Source: JADJXV01 sp964527785 (GTDB lineage Bacteria; Bacteroidota; Ignavibacteria; Kapaibacteriales; UBA961). From it: DNA of 64,000 bases. This document shows positions 49,998 to 58,919 of the stretch, in pieces. The stretch lies in NCBI GenBank assembly GCA_964527785.1, contig CAZGNO010000008.1, positions 6,978-70,977 of the forward strand, given 5' to 3'. Every line of letters starts with the position of its first letter. Position 1 is the stretch's first letter. The translations under genes and the position numbers were made by a program. The notes under the pieces were generated by a model that saw only the letters and a list, made by a program, of their open reading frames with translations, was not told where the DNA came from and did not search any database.

Positions 49998-51122
49998 TTA
50001 CAAATTCCACCACTGAGAGACAGGATATACCTTATCGAGAACAAGTTTTTCACCGATAATCGGGGTTGTAACCTTTACTCCAAGTTCTTTGGCACTAGCC
50101 AAAACCCTCTCTATCGGCTCTTGCCACGGGTGAAGCGCAAGTGTGAATTTCCCCCAATGAACGGGCAACATTATTTTCCCGTGAAGGTCTATGCTTGCTT
50201 GCACAGCTTCTTCCGGCATAGCATGAATATTCGCCCACTGTATGTTATATTGCCCGGTCTCCATTATTACAAGGTCGAACGAGCCGAACTTCTCGCCGAT
50301 TTCCTTAAAGTGGTCACCATAGCCGGAGTCACCGCCAATAAATATACGATGATTTGCAGTTGTAAGTACGAACGACGACCATAATGTTTGATTACGATTT
50401 GTTAGATGCCGTCCTGAGAAATGACGCGCAGGTGTTGCCGTTAATTGAATATCAGATGCAATACTGCAACTGTCCCACCAATCAAATTCATGGATTTTAT
50501 TTGCATCAATTCCCCAATGTTCAAGATGCGCACCAACTCCAAGAGAGGTATAGATTTTTTTTACTTTGGGATTAAGGGAAACTATAGTCAGATAATCCAA
50601 ATGATCGTAATGGTCGTGTGTGATAAGTATGCAATCAAGTTCAGGTATATCATCTATTGAGTATAGTCGTGTACCGAGATAATTTTTAGTTCCGGCAAAT
50701 TGAACGGGTGAAATCCGCTCACTCAGAACGGGATCAACCAACATTTTGAAATCATTAATTTGCAGAAAATATGATGAATGCCCGAACCAAACGAGTGTGG
50801 TTTCATCAGTCGGCAGTGTTTTCAGGTCGGTTTGTACTGTCGGTAACGGTGAATTAGGTTGTTTTTGAGGGTCTTTTTTTAGAAACTTCTTCATTACTGA
50901 AAAGTAGTTCCCTGCTCCAGACATCAATTCAGTTTTTGCTGGATAATGGAATGCTCCGTTATGATAGTTTGGCGACTGCTGAACACGCAGAAGCCGCTCC
51001 CCCTTTAGCTTTCCACCGAATGACGGTAATCGAAAAAATAGAATTACCAGTAAAATAATCGTAGCAATGGCAGCTAGAAAAAATATCATAATCAGGAACC
51101 GGGCAATTATATGAGCACTCAA
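49998..51122 (-). CDS. MBL-fold metallohydrolase (NAPE-PLD/UlaG-like), 374 aa
   Basis: An N-terminal membrane anchor (about 10-30) precedes the beta-lactamase fold: VWFGHSSYFLQIND, then ITHDHYDHLD (HxHxDH), then a metal-binding Asp in GGDSGYGDHFKEIG and a His in MLPVHWGKF. This pattern is close to N-acylphosphatidylethanolamine phospholipase D-like hydrolases. It probably acts on lipids at the envelope. It reads toward the DJ-1 gene, 47 bases apart. Confidence 0.88.
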   Translation of the reverse strand: MSAHIIARFLIMIFFLAAIATIILLVILFFRLPSFGGKLKGERLLRVQQSPNYHNGAFHYPAKTELMSGAGNYFSVMKKFLKKDPQKQPNSPLPTVQTDLKTLPTDETTLVWFGHSSYFLQINDFKMLVDPVLSERISPVQFAGTKNYLGTRLYSIDDIPELDCILITHDHYDHLDYLTIVSLNPKVKKIYTSLGVGAHLEHWGIDANKIHEFDWWDSCSIASDIQLTATPARHFSGRHLTNRNQTLWSSFVLTTANHRIFIGGDSGYGDHFKEIGEKFGSFDLVIMETGQYNIQWANIHAMPEEAVQASIDLHGKIMLPVHWGKFTLALHPWQEPIERVLASAKELGVKVTTPIIGEKLVLDKVYPVSQWWNL

Positions 51123-51243
51123 GAAATATAGTATGAAGAATATCAGTTTAAGTACGAATATATCACACGTAAATTTTAATCAGCTTCTTACAATCATCCG
51201 ATTAGCTCCATTTTAATTATTTAATTTTTCATAATCAGCAGAT

Positions 51244-54200
51244 TTAGTGCTTTACTACAAATGGCAACGATTCGGTGTACACTCCACCGTAAAACTGCAT
51301 GAAATATAAACCGGATGGGAATGTATGTACTTCAAGAACTATTGAATTGTCACTATTCATCACGTAGTTTAGCTTTTGAATTTCATTACCAAGAATATCT
51401 TTTACAGCAATTTTAGATGGTGCGTTTCCACCAAAGCAACACAAGTTAATCCACGTATCCGCTGGATTTGGATATACAGTAACATTATCATCAGTTGCCA
51501 TTGCTTCTTTTACACCTACAGAAGACTTGCCGTCACCGGTAAGAGTAAATGCTGCGGGTGAACCGAGTATGTTGTAATTACACGTCATTTTGGCTGTTGC
51601 AGTTCCCGCAATTTTTGGGGAGAATCGAATCATAATTTTATGAATTTCATTTGCACCAATATCAGTTATTCCTCCTCCGTCAAGAATATGAAATTGCGAA
51701 GTATCGAGAGATATATCAATACTTGAAAACGTGACCGGTGCGTTAGAAATATTCTGAACGAGGGCGAGAAGAGTATCCTTGATCTCACCGACAGTAACCG
51801 ACCCGAAATCAATGATAGTCTCTGTAAAAGCCAAACGATTGGTAACACCTTCTCCTGTAAGCGCAATCGAAAATACTGTTCCACCTACATATACATTCAT
51901 AGTTGCTGCTCTTTTACCTGCCCCGCGAGGTCGAAAGCGAACACCCATGTTTCGTGTTTCGTATGCAAGAAAAAGAGTTGAAGTGTCTTTACCTGATAAT
52001 GTGAAATCACTGCTATGTACCCCGGTGAATCGAATACTGTCTATCACGTAAGGTCTGACAGTTGAATTTTTTATCAGGTTTTGAAACACTGTATCTTTCG
52101 ATTGTGAAACCAGTGACTTACCGCAATCAACTTCTCTGCTCTCCAAACCGGGCGGTACAATAGACCATGTTGTGTCCGAAATTGCTTGAGGCATTTCAGC
52201 CGATTCTAAATCCCAAATCCTAATAGTAGAATCAGAACTTTTGGTGATAATTTTCTTGCTATCGGGACTGAATTCAATCGAGGTAATGTTTTTAGTATGC
52301 CCTCTTAACGTACGGAGCAACGCCCCCGACTCTATATCCCAAAGATGTGCAACCGTATCCGAACCGATAGCTGCAATAGTATCGCCGACGCGACTAAAAA
52401 CAATAGAGGTAGGAATACCTTGAAAATCTATAATTCTTTTGAGTTCACCATTACTTGGATACCAAATTCTAATAGTCCGGTCATTGCTTCCTGTAGCGAG
52501 GAATTTGTCATTCGGACCCCATTTCAAACAGTTTACAATGTCCTTATGACCTATGCATCTGCTGAATACCGACATATTTGTTTTCCAGATAATTGGAATC
52601 GAATCATTTCCGCATGATGCTATCAGGTTTCCGGAATTATTCCATGCCGCATCGTTAAAATGACCTTTATGTCCCGAATTTTGTGACATATAATTAACTG
52701 ATGTATAGTTTTCTCTGTAATCGTAAACATACAGTGAATCAGTTTTTGAGCCATCTTCAATATTTATAATAGAATCAATTAAAAATGTCAAGGGATTGAC
52801 TGGGTTAAGCTTTGAATTAGCTCCACCCGATATGTATCTAATATATGGTTTTAGATAAAAATCGTAAATGCCGGATTCCCAATAGGTATAACTTCTTATA
52901 TAAAACAATTTCCCACCTTTCTCTACCCTATCTACACCAAAGCCCCATGTTTTCATTTTCTTGTGGGTAGTATCATTCCAAAACACAACCGATTTTTTAT
53001 CAAACTCTGTAGCAACATAACCACTGTCTGGATGCCAAAAAACATTCGTTAATGGTAAACCACTTGTTTTGATTGAATATTGTACCTGGCCTGTAGCTGC
53101 ATAATAGACCTTGGCTGCACTGTCAGGGTTGGTAGTAATAGCGACAAGCCGTTTTCCGTCATTGCTCCATGAATATGCCAGGCAATTAGGCATTATCACA
53201 ACCTGAGGAGTATAATTATACGGTCGAATTTGAGTAACCCGAATCGAATATGAGTTACCTGCATCCGGCGGAATGCGCCAGGTGTACTGTAAATTTGTTG
53301 CGGTATCGGTAATAAATTTCCAAGTTGCCCCATGATCACCAGTGTATTCGAGTCGCATTGTATCCTGTGGCAATGCACCTTCCCACCGAATAGCAATTGT
53401 TTCCCCAAATCCAAAAACCTCACCGCCATTTGGATATGCTACACGTAAAGTTCGGGTATATGGTCTGCGCTCAATATAACCACCTGCTACTACAATATTT
53501 TGTCTTGAATTGCACGCATTATGCACAATCGTTATTTCGGACTTAGAGAAACCGGAATCAGCCGGACTGAATCGAATCACCAACACACGGGTTTCTCCTG
53601 CCTGCATCTCAAAAGGAGGTGGCGTTCCACCATAATCTGCTACCGAAAACCTAACGTCTCCACTTTGAATTTTACTTATTGTTATAGGATAATTTTGAGC
53701 TGTAATTGTAAATGCAACATCCTTTGTCAAGCCATATTCTATTGCCCCGAATGCAATACTGTCCTGCTGAAACTCCAACTTTCTAACAGAACTTTCAGGA
53801 GCTTCATACACTGTTTGTGCGTAGAGCGGTATAGCCGGCACGGCAATGGAAACTTCACGATTGACTATACATGAAGAGTCACTTTGCCATGTAATTTCGC
53901 AGGGTTTTCCGCTTTGTATTTTCTCCTGTAGTCTGGCTGCCAAATTATATGCGTCGGTAGATGTATAGATATTGGTAATCATTTCGCCGCCTGTTGCAGC
54001 AGCAATACCTGACAATGATTGCATAATTGCATTTGGCGGGGCAATTGAAGCACTCAACACAATAGCTATCAAATTAATGTTATTCTTTTTACAACTGTCT
54101 ATGCAACGTATCGAATCTGCAGGTTTTAATCCCCCACCTTGTCCGTCGGTAACGAAAACAATGTACCGCTTAAACTGACCACGCTTTGCAATTGCTATTG

Positions 54201-54717
54201 CACCTGTTTGTGGATTCATCAGTTGCTCTGTGAAATTATTGGCACCGCCCAAAGTCATTTTAGAAATAGCTTGGGTAATAGAATCCTTATTTCTCGTATA
54301 ATTAACTTTAAGGTATGTTTGAATATCAGCGAATTGGAGCGCAATTTCAGAAGGGGGTGCAACAATTGCTTTAGTCAATGTTATTGCATATTCTTTTTGT
54401 AATTCTCTCGGTATATCTGACAGATGATCGCCTATATCCATAGACCCGGAATCATCTAAGCTGAGGGTAAGTGAAACCGGTATTAGGTTCGGTGAATTAC
54501 AAATTACTGTATCTACTTTGCGCCGGATTCCGTTTTCTGTAACACTAAACTGTTCTTTGGCAATTGAGATATATGAAGTTGCATCCGGTTTCGTTGCGTA
54601 GAATTTTGCCCGCATTGTTGGAAAATTAGAATTATCTATTTCCTCAATTGTTAATAACTGAGCAAAACTACTAACTGTACATACTAGAAAAGAAACAGCA
54701 ACAATTAATTGACGCAT
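51244..54717 (-). CDS. VWA/WD40 surface protein with T9SS sorting domain, 1157 aa
   Basis: After a signal peptide (LIVAVSFLVCTVSSFAQ) comes a von Willebrand A-like domain with a MIDAS motif DDSGS (residues 88-92). A beta domain with ASH/SPD2-like strands follows, then WD40-type repeats (KFLATGSNDRTIRIWYPSNG and LRTLRGHTKNITSIEFSPD). Another SPD2-like pair precedes a T9SS sorting domain (VYPNPADTWINLCCFGG to LYFMQFYGG). It is probably displayed on the outer surface for binding or adhesion. ATG 54717 is preferred over 54759. Confidence 0.88.
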   Translation of the reverse strand: MRQLIVAVSFLVCTVSSFAQLLTIEEIDNSNFPTMRAKFYATKPDATSYISIAKEQFSVTENGIRRKVDTVICNSPNLIPVSLTLSLDDSGSMDIGDHLSDIPRELQKEYAITLTKAIVAPPSEIALQFADIQTYLKVNYTRNKDSITQAISKMTLGGANNFTEQLMNPQTGAIAIAKRGQFKRYIVFVTDGQGGGLKPADSIRCIDSCKKNNINLIAIVLSASIAPPNAIMQSLSGIAAATGGEMITNIYTSTDAYNLAARLQEKIQSGKPCEITWQSDSSCIVNREVSIAVPAIPLYAQTVYEAPESSVRKLEFQQDSIAFGAIEYGLTKDVAFTITAQNYPITISKIQSGDVRFSVADYGGTPPPFEMQAGETRVLVIRFSPADSGFSKSEITIVHNACNSRQNIVVAGGYIERRPYTRTLRVAYPNGGEVFGFGETIAIRWEGALPQDTMRLEYTGDHGATWKFITDTATNLQYTWRIPPDAGNSYSIRVTQIRPYNYTPQVVIMPNCLAYSWSNDGKRLVAITTNPDSAAKVYYAATGQVQYSIKTSGLPLTNVFWHPDSGYVATEFDKKSVVFWNDTTHKKMKTWGFGVDRVEKGGKLFYIRSYTYWESGIYDFYLKPYIRYISGGANSKLNPVNPLTFLIDSIINIEDGSKTDSLYVYDYRENYTSVNYMSQNSGHKGHFNDAAWNNSGNLIASCGNDSIPIIWKTNMSVFSRCIGHKDIVNCLKWGPNDKFLATGSNDRTIRIWYPSNGELKRIIDFQGIPTSIVFSRVGDTIAAIGSDTVAHLWDIESGALLRTLRGHTKNITSIEFSPDSKKIITKSSDSTIRIWDLESAEMPQAISDTTWSIVPPGLESREVDCGKSLVSQSKDTVFQNLIKNSTVRPYVIDSIRFTGVHSSDFTLSGKDTSTLFLAYETRNMGVRFRPRGAGKRAATMNVYVGGTVFSIALTGEGVTNRLAFTETIIDFGSVTVGEIKDTLLALVQNISNAPVTFSSIDISLDTSQFHILDGGGITDIGANEIHKIMIRFSPKIAGTATAKMTCNYNILGSPAAFTLTGDGKSSVGVKEAMATDDNVTVYPNPADTWINLCCFGGNAPSKIAVKDILGNEIQKLNYVMNSDNSIVLEVHTFPSGLYFMQFYGGVYTESLPFVVKH

Positions 54718-54895
54718 AGGAAATGACTTACTATAGATGGTAATGAATGTACAATTCACGATGAAAATGATTCACGATAACAGTGTATGTACCTAATGAA
54801 TATATTTCTGACATCGGCAAAAATACGAAGAGAATTTAGAAATTTGAGCTTAATCTATAATCACTTCAATTTTTTTTTGGTAGAATGAAACATTT

Positions 54896-54911
54896 ATCGT
54901 AATTTTACGAT
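54896..54911. promoter_or_regulatory. ArsR operator palindrome
   Basis: ATCGTAA-TT-TTACGAT is a perfect 7-bp inverted repeat with a 2-base spacer, 14 bases before the arsR ATG. ArsR-type repressors bind such dyads. Confidence 0.75.
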
Positions 54912-54925
54912 TAATTAATTCAGCA

Positions 54926-55276
54926 ATGGAAACAGAAACTATGCCCCATACTAAAAACGAAGAATTTGAAGCACAAACAGTAAAACTTTCACAATTGGCA
55001 AAAGCAATTGCACATCCGGCGCGTATTGAAATATTACGTAAAATAGCTAATCATGGCTCGTGCATTTGCGGTGAAATAGTCGAGGCACTCCCGCTGGCGC
55101 AAGCAACAGTATCGCAGCACTTGAAAGCACTCAAAGAAGCAGGTTTGATCTGCGGTGAAATTGACGGACCGAAATCGTGTTACTGCATTGACTATAACCA
55201 ACTATCAGAATTAAAATTTCTGTTGGACGGTTTTTTTACGGGGGTAGAAAGTGCACGTCAAAGGTGTAATTGTTAA
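54926..55276 (+). CDS. arsR: ArsR-family arsenic-responsive repressor, 116 aa
   Basis: Winged helix of the ArsR/SmtB family: LAKAIAHPARIEILRKIANH, then LPLAQATVSQHLKALKEAGL. A Cys-x-Cys in NHGSCICGEIVEA sits in the position of the arsenic-sensing site, and the C-terminus holds further cysteines. It should repress arsR-arsM until arsenite binds. A perfect palindrome lies just upstream. Confidence 0.92.
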   Translation: METETMPHTKNEEFEAQTVKLSQLAKAIAHPARIEILRKIANHGSCICGEIVEALPLAQATVSQHLKALKEAGLICGEIDGPKSCYCIDYNQLSELKFLLDGFFTGVESARQRCNC

Positions 55277-55346
55277 AAAGAATAAACACATTTAACGCTC
55301 TCGAGGGCAAATACTCATTTCACACATTTATCTGAGGGTATATTTT

Positions 55347-56219
55347 ATGAATACAGCGGAAGAAATCAAGCAACTTGTCCGTGAAAAGTACGGTGAGATT
55401 GCAGAACAATCAAAAGAAATGAACGCAGCTTCATGCTGCGGCGCAGGTGGATGTTCGACAGTAGATTATACAATTATGAGTGAAGATTACAAATCCACCG
55501 ACGGATATGTAGCAGAAGCAGATTTGGGTCTTGGTTGCGGTATTCCTACCGAATTTGCTCAAATTAAGAAGGGTGATGTAGTTCTTGACCTGGGGTCAGG
55601 TGCAGGCAATGATGCATTTGTAGCAAGAGCTTTAGTAGGCAGTACAGGCAAAGTAATAGGTGTGGATATGACCGAAGCAATGGTAGAAAAAGCACGCAAA
55701 AATAATGATACCCTTGGGTTTAACAATGTAGAATTTCGTCTTGGAGAAATTGAGAAATTACCCGTAGGCGGTGGAATTGTAGATGTGGTCATCAGCAATT
55801 GCGTACTAAATTTAGTGCCGGACAAGAAAAAAGCATTTGTTGAGATGTTCCGTGTCATAAGACCGGGCGGACATTTCAGCGTATCGGATATTGTGTTGAA
55901 AGGAAATCTTCCCGAAGGAATCCGCTCAGCAGCTGAAATGTATGCCGGGTGTATTTCGGGTGCAATTGAGCTTGATGAATACTTGTCAATAATCAATGAA
56001 GCGGGTTTTGTGAATGTATCTGTACCAAAAGATAGAAAAATTACTGTTCCTGATGATATTCTTTTGAATTACCTTTCAGCAGATGAAATAGCTGAATTTA
56101 ATGCTTCAAGTAATCAAATCACGAGCGTAACAGTGTATGGAGAGAAGCCGTCAGATGGAAATATGCCTACGAAAGCACTTGTTGACGAACCTTGCTGTGG
56201 GGATGGATGCTGCTCGTAA
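55347..56219 (+). CDS. arsM: Arsenite methyltransferase ArsM, 290 aa
   Basis: SAM-binding motif DLGSGAGND (81-89). The three arsenic-binding cysteines of the family are found at C64, C152 and C202, the last two 50 residues apart as in known enzymes. Extra cysteine clusters at the N-terminus (CCGAGGC, 30-36) and C-terminus (CCGDGCCS, end) may bind or deliver arsenic. It methylates arsenite to less toxic or volatile forms. Paired with arsR; no arsenite pump or arsenate reductase is nearby. Confidence 0.95.
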   Translation: MNTAEEIKQLVREKYGEIAEQSKEMNAASCCGAGGCSTVDYTIMSEDYKSTDGYVAEADLGLGCGIPTEFAQIKKGDVVLDLGSGAGNDAFVARALVGSTGKVIGVDMTEAMVEKARKNNDTLGFNNVEFRLGEIEKLPVGGGIVDVVISNCVLNLVPDKKKAFVEMFRVIRPGGHFSVSDIVLKGNLPEGIRSAAEMYAGCISGAIELDEYLSIINEAGFVNVSVPKDRKITVPDDILLNYLSADEIAEFNASSNQITSVTVYGEKPSDGNMPTKALVDEPCCGDGCCS

Positions 56220-56241
56220 TTATATAGAATCTAAAACAGAT

Positions 56242-56274
56242 GCCGTCTTGCTAAATAAGGCAGGACGGCTTTTA
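56242..56274 (+). terminator. Terminator of arsR-arsM
   Basis: GCCGTC pairs with GACGGC, extended by TTGC/GCAG (one G-U), and is followed by TTTT. Confidence 0.8.
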
Positions 56275-56303
56275 TAATCTTATAAATTTTTAAATGGAAC
56301 GTT

Positions 56304-57059
56304 TCAAAGTATAATATTAAACTCTTCAGGATAATACACCTTTTCCAGCACCAACCCCTCGGGCGGAGCAAGTGGACTTATGAATCTCCTGTCCTTCATA
56401 TCTAATGAAGAACGTACTTCCTCCAATGTCCGCTTGTTGCGAGCTATATCCATCATCACCCCTACAAGCGAACGTACCATCCCATACACAAAACGATCAG
56501 CTTTTATCTTTAATCTTGCACCATGCTCAAGCTCTGTCCATGAACATTCACTTACATTACAAACATAGTTTTTTGTGTCGTGATTTATTTTGGAAAATGT
56601 TGTGAAATTATGCACTCCAAGGAACAATCGGGCTGCATCATGCAACAGATGAACATCGAACGGGAAACGTACCTGCCAACAGAAATTACGATAAAAGACT
56701 GATTCTTGAGTAGATATCAAGTATGAATACTCACGTGCTATTGCGTCAAATCGGGCTTGTACTTCACGTTCAGTAATCTGTACGGCAGCAATACGTATGT
56801 CTTTTGGAAGTCGCGAATTGAAAGCAATTGCAATTTTATGTTCCGGTATTCTAAAGTCATCACTAAGCCGTATATGGGCAATTTGCCCACGACCATGCAC
56901 CCCAGCGTCAGTCCGACCTGAACCGATTACGCTTGTTTCCACACCCGTGAGTTTATACCATGCACGTTCAAGTTCCTGCTGAATTGATGGCGCATTAGGT
57001 TGAATTTGCCAGCCGGAGTAATGAGTGCCGTCATATTCAACACGGATAAGCAGGGTCAT
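56304..57059 (-). CDS. truA: tRNA pseudouridine synthase A, 251 aa
   Basis: Starts TLLIRVEYDGTHYSGWQIQP and carries the catalytic Asp D51 in GRTDAGVHG, with the later RFVYGMVRSLVGVM. It makes pseudouridine at positions 38-40 in tRNA. ATG 57059 is preferred over the in-frame TTG 57068. It lies 23 bases after mtaB on the same strand, another tRNA-modification gene, so they may be one operon. Confidence 0.95.
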   Translation of the reverse strand: MTLLIRVEYDGTHYSGWQIQPNAPSIQQELERAWYKLTGVETSVIGSGRTDAGVHGRGQIAHIRLSDDFRIPEHKIAIAFNSRLPKDIRIAAVQITEREVQARFDAIAREYSYLISTQESVFYRNFCWQVRFPFDVHLLHDAARLFLGVHNFTTFSKINHDTKNYVCNVSECSWTELEHGARLKIKADRFVYGMVRSLVGVMMDIARNKRTLEEVRSSLDMKDRRFISPLAPPEGLVLEKVYYPEEFNIIL

Positions 57060-57082
57060 AATTACCAATAAAACAGATTGTT

Positions 57083-58426
57083 TTAGAATAAGATAGAATA
57101 ATATTCGGGTGTGTTTTGGCTAGGTACTTGAGGGTTTTCCAACAATGCCCCTATCATTACTTCTCCTTTAATTTCGTTCAGCTGGATTTGCATAGGAACT
57201 TGAAGAAGAGTAGGTGGAGCCGAAAATTCAACCCGTACATAATTTTCAGTCCAGGCAATCCATAGCTTGGTTTCATGATAGTAAAACTCAGGGATGATGG
57301 TATGAATTGTCCCTATTTGCGAACGGTAGAATTCATTCTTCTTTTTGGCTGAAAGTACTCGTAGCCGATTTGTTCGTTCCTTTCGAACAATGGGTTGTAC
57401 TTTAGGCATATACTCTGCAGCAGGAGTATTTTCCCGTTCAGAATAGGTAAATACATGAAGATACGAAATTGGAAGCTCATGCAAGAAATTAAATGTTTCC
57501 TCATAGTGAGCGTCTGTTTCTCCCGGAAAGCCAACAATGACATCTACTCCAATACAGCAGTCAGGAATTTTGGATTTAATCTCAGTAATAAGTGCTCTGT
57601 AATATTCAGCTTTGTACCGGCGACGCATTTTCTTTAATATATCCGGTGACCCGCTTTGCAAAGGAATATGAAAATGAGGAACAATTACATCTGAACCGGC
57701 AACCAAATCAATAATTTCAGACGTCAGAAGATTCGGTTCGATTGAAGAAATACGGAAACGGGCTTCTGGAGCACATGAATCTATTAACCTGAGAACATCA
57801 ATAAATTTCTCTCCGGTCGGAGCAGTATAATCACCGAGATTAATTCCTGAAAGCACTATTTCATTGAATCCGGCTCGAATAATCGCATTGATTCGCGGCA
57901 TTATATCAACAAAGTTCATGCTTCGGCTACCGCCGCGAGCTAGTGGAATTGTACAGAATGAGCAATTGTAATTACAGCCATCTTGAAGTTTCAGGAAAGC
58001 GCGGTTTCTGCTGTCATTATCGGATGAATATGACTCAACGAACTCAACCTCTTCCAGATCAGAAACATATATCTGCGGAGTTTCAAGTTTTTGAAACTCT
58101 TTGAATATTTGTGGAATCGTGAACTTTTCCTTACTGCCGAAAACTGCATCCACTCCTTCGATAGAGGCGATTTCTTCGGGTTGAAGCTGGGCATAACATC
58201 CTGTTACCCCTATAAATGCGTTTGGAGAAGTACGCAAAGTACGGCGAATAATTTTCCTGCATTCCGAATCCGCATTTTCAGTAACTGTACACGTATTAAT
58301 AATAACGGCATCAGTCGGCTCGCCAAATTCGACAATAGAATGCCCTGCATTCTCAAATTGTTCACGAAGAGTAGAGGTCTCAGCATAATTGAGCTTGCAG
58401 CCAAGTGTATAAAAAGAAATATTCAT
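57083..58426 (-). CDS. mtaB: tRNA t6A methylthiotransferase MtaB, 447 aa
   Basis: Order of domains is that of MiaB/MtaB enzymes: an N-terminal UPF0004 domain with TLGCKLNYAE and INTCTVTENAD, a radical SAM domain with the Cys cluster DGCNYNCSFCTIP, and a C-terminal TRAM-like part. Of the family, it matches MtaB best (short N-terminus with LNYAETSTL). It adds a methylthio group to t6A37 in tRNA. Partner gene truA is downstream. Confidence 0.92.
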   Translation of the reverse strand: MNISFYTLGCKLNYAETSTLREQFENAGHSIVEFGEPTDAVIINTCTVTENADSECRKIIRRTLRTSPNAFIGVTGCYAQLQPEEIASIEGVDAVFGSKEKFTIPQIFKEFQKLETPQIYVSDLEEVEFVESYSSDNDSRNRAFLKLQDGCNYNCSFCTIPLARGGSRSMNFVDIMPRINAIIRAGFNEIVLSGINLGDYTAPTGEKFIDVLRLIDSCAPEARFRISSIEPNLLTSEIIDLVAGSDVIVPHFHIPLQSGSPDILKKMRRRYKAEYYRALITEIKSKIPDCCIGVDVIVGFPGETDAHYEETFNFLHELPISYLHVFTYSERENTPAAEYMPKVQPIVRKERTNRLRVLSAKKKNEFYRSQIGTIHTIIPEFYYHETKLWIAWTENYVRVEFSAPPTLLQVPMQIQLNEIKGEVMIGALLENPQVPSQNTPEYYSILF

Positions 58427-58512
58427 GGTGGCAATAATGCGTGTTTAGCGTAAATTTCGGACAGAAAAAGGAAATACTGTACAAAAATAATGAATTTTAG
58501 AGTGGAATTACT

Positions 58513-58911
58513 ATGAAGACCGAAGTAGCAAGTGCAAAGTATGAATTTGAAACATCGGTAACAGAAGAAATGGCTGCTACACTCAATGGCAGGTTACTGC
58601 ATCCGGTTTATTCAACATTCTGGATGGCATACCATGCAGAAGTAGCTGCACGCCTTGCTATCGAACCGTATTTTGAAGAAGGAGAAAACGCAGTTGGGGG
58701 AGTTGTAGAAGTGAGACATGAAGCGATGGCAGCAGTTGGGGACACAGTAAGAATTTGCGCTCGTGTGACAGAAGTAAAGGGACGGAAAATTGTGTGCGAA
58801 ATCGAAGTGTATTCAAAATCAAGAAGAATAGGAAGCGGGAAGCAGGTGCAGATTACGATGGCAAATGAAGAGATTGAAAGATTAGTAGCTGAAGCACAGC
58901 AGAGTATTTGA
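58513..58911 (+). CDS. Hotdog-fold thioesterase, 132 aa
   Basis: A single hotdog domain like the fluoroacetyl-CoA thioesterase (FlK)/4-hydroxybenzoyl-CoA family, with MAYHAEVAARLAIEPYF and later VGGVVEVRHEAMAAVGDTVRI. It probably cleaves an acyl-CoA in the cytosol. Substrate unknown. Flanked by minus-strand genes on both sides, so it is a lone transcript. Confidence 0.85.
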   Translation: MKTEVASAKYEFETSVTEEMAATLNGRLLHPVYSTFWMAYHAEVAARLAIEPYFEEGENAVGGVVEVRHEAMAAVGDTVRICARVTEVKGRKIVCEIEVYSKSRRIGSGKQVQITMANEEIERLVAEAQQSI

Positions 58912-58919
58912 TACGCAGG

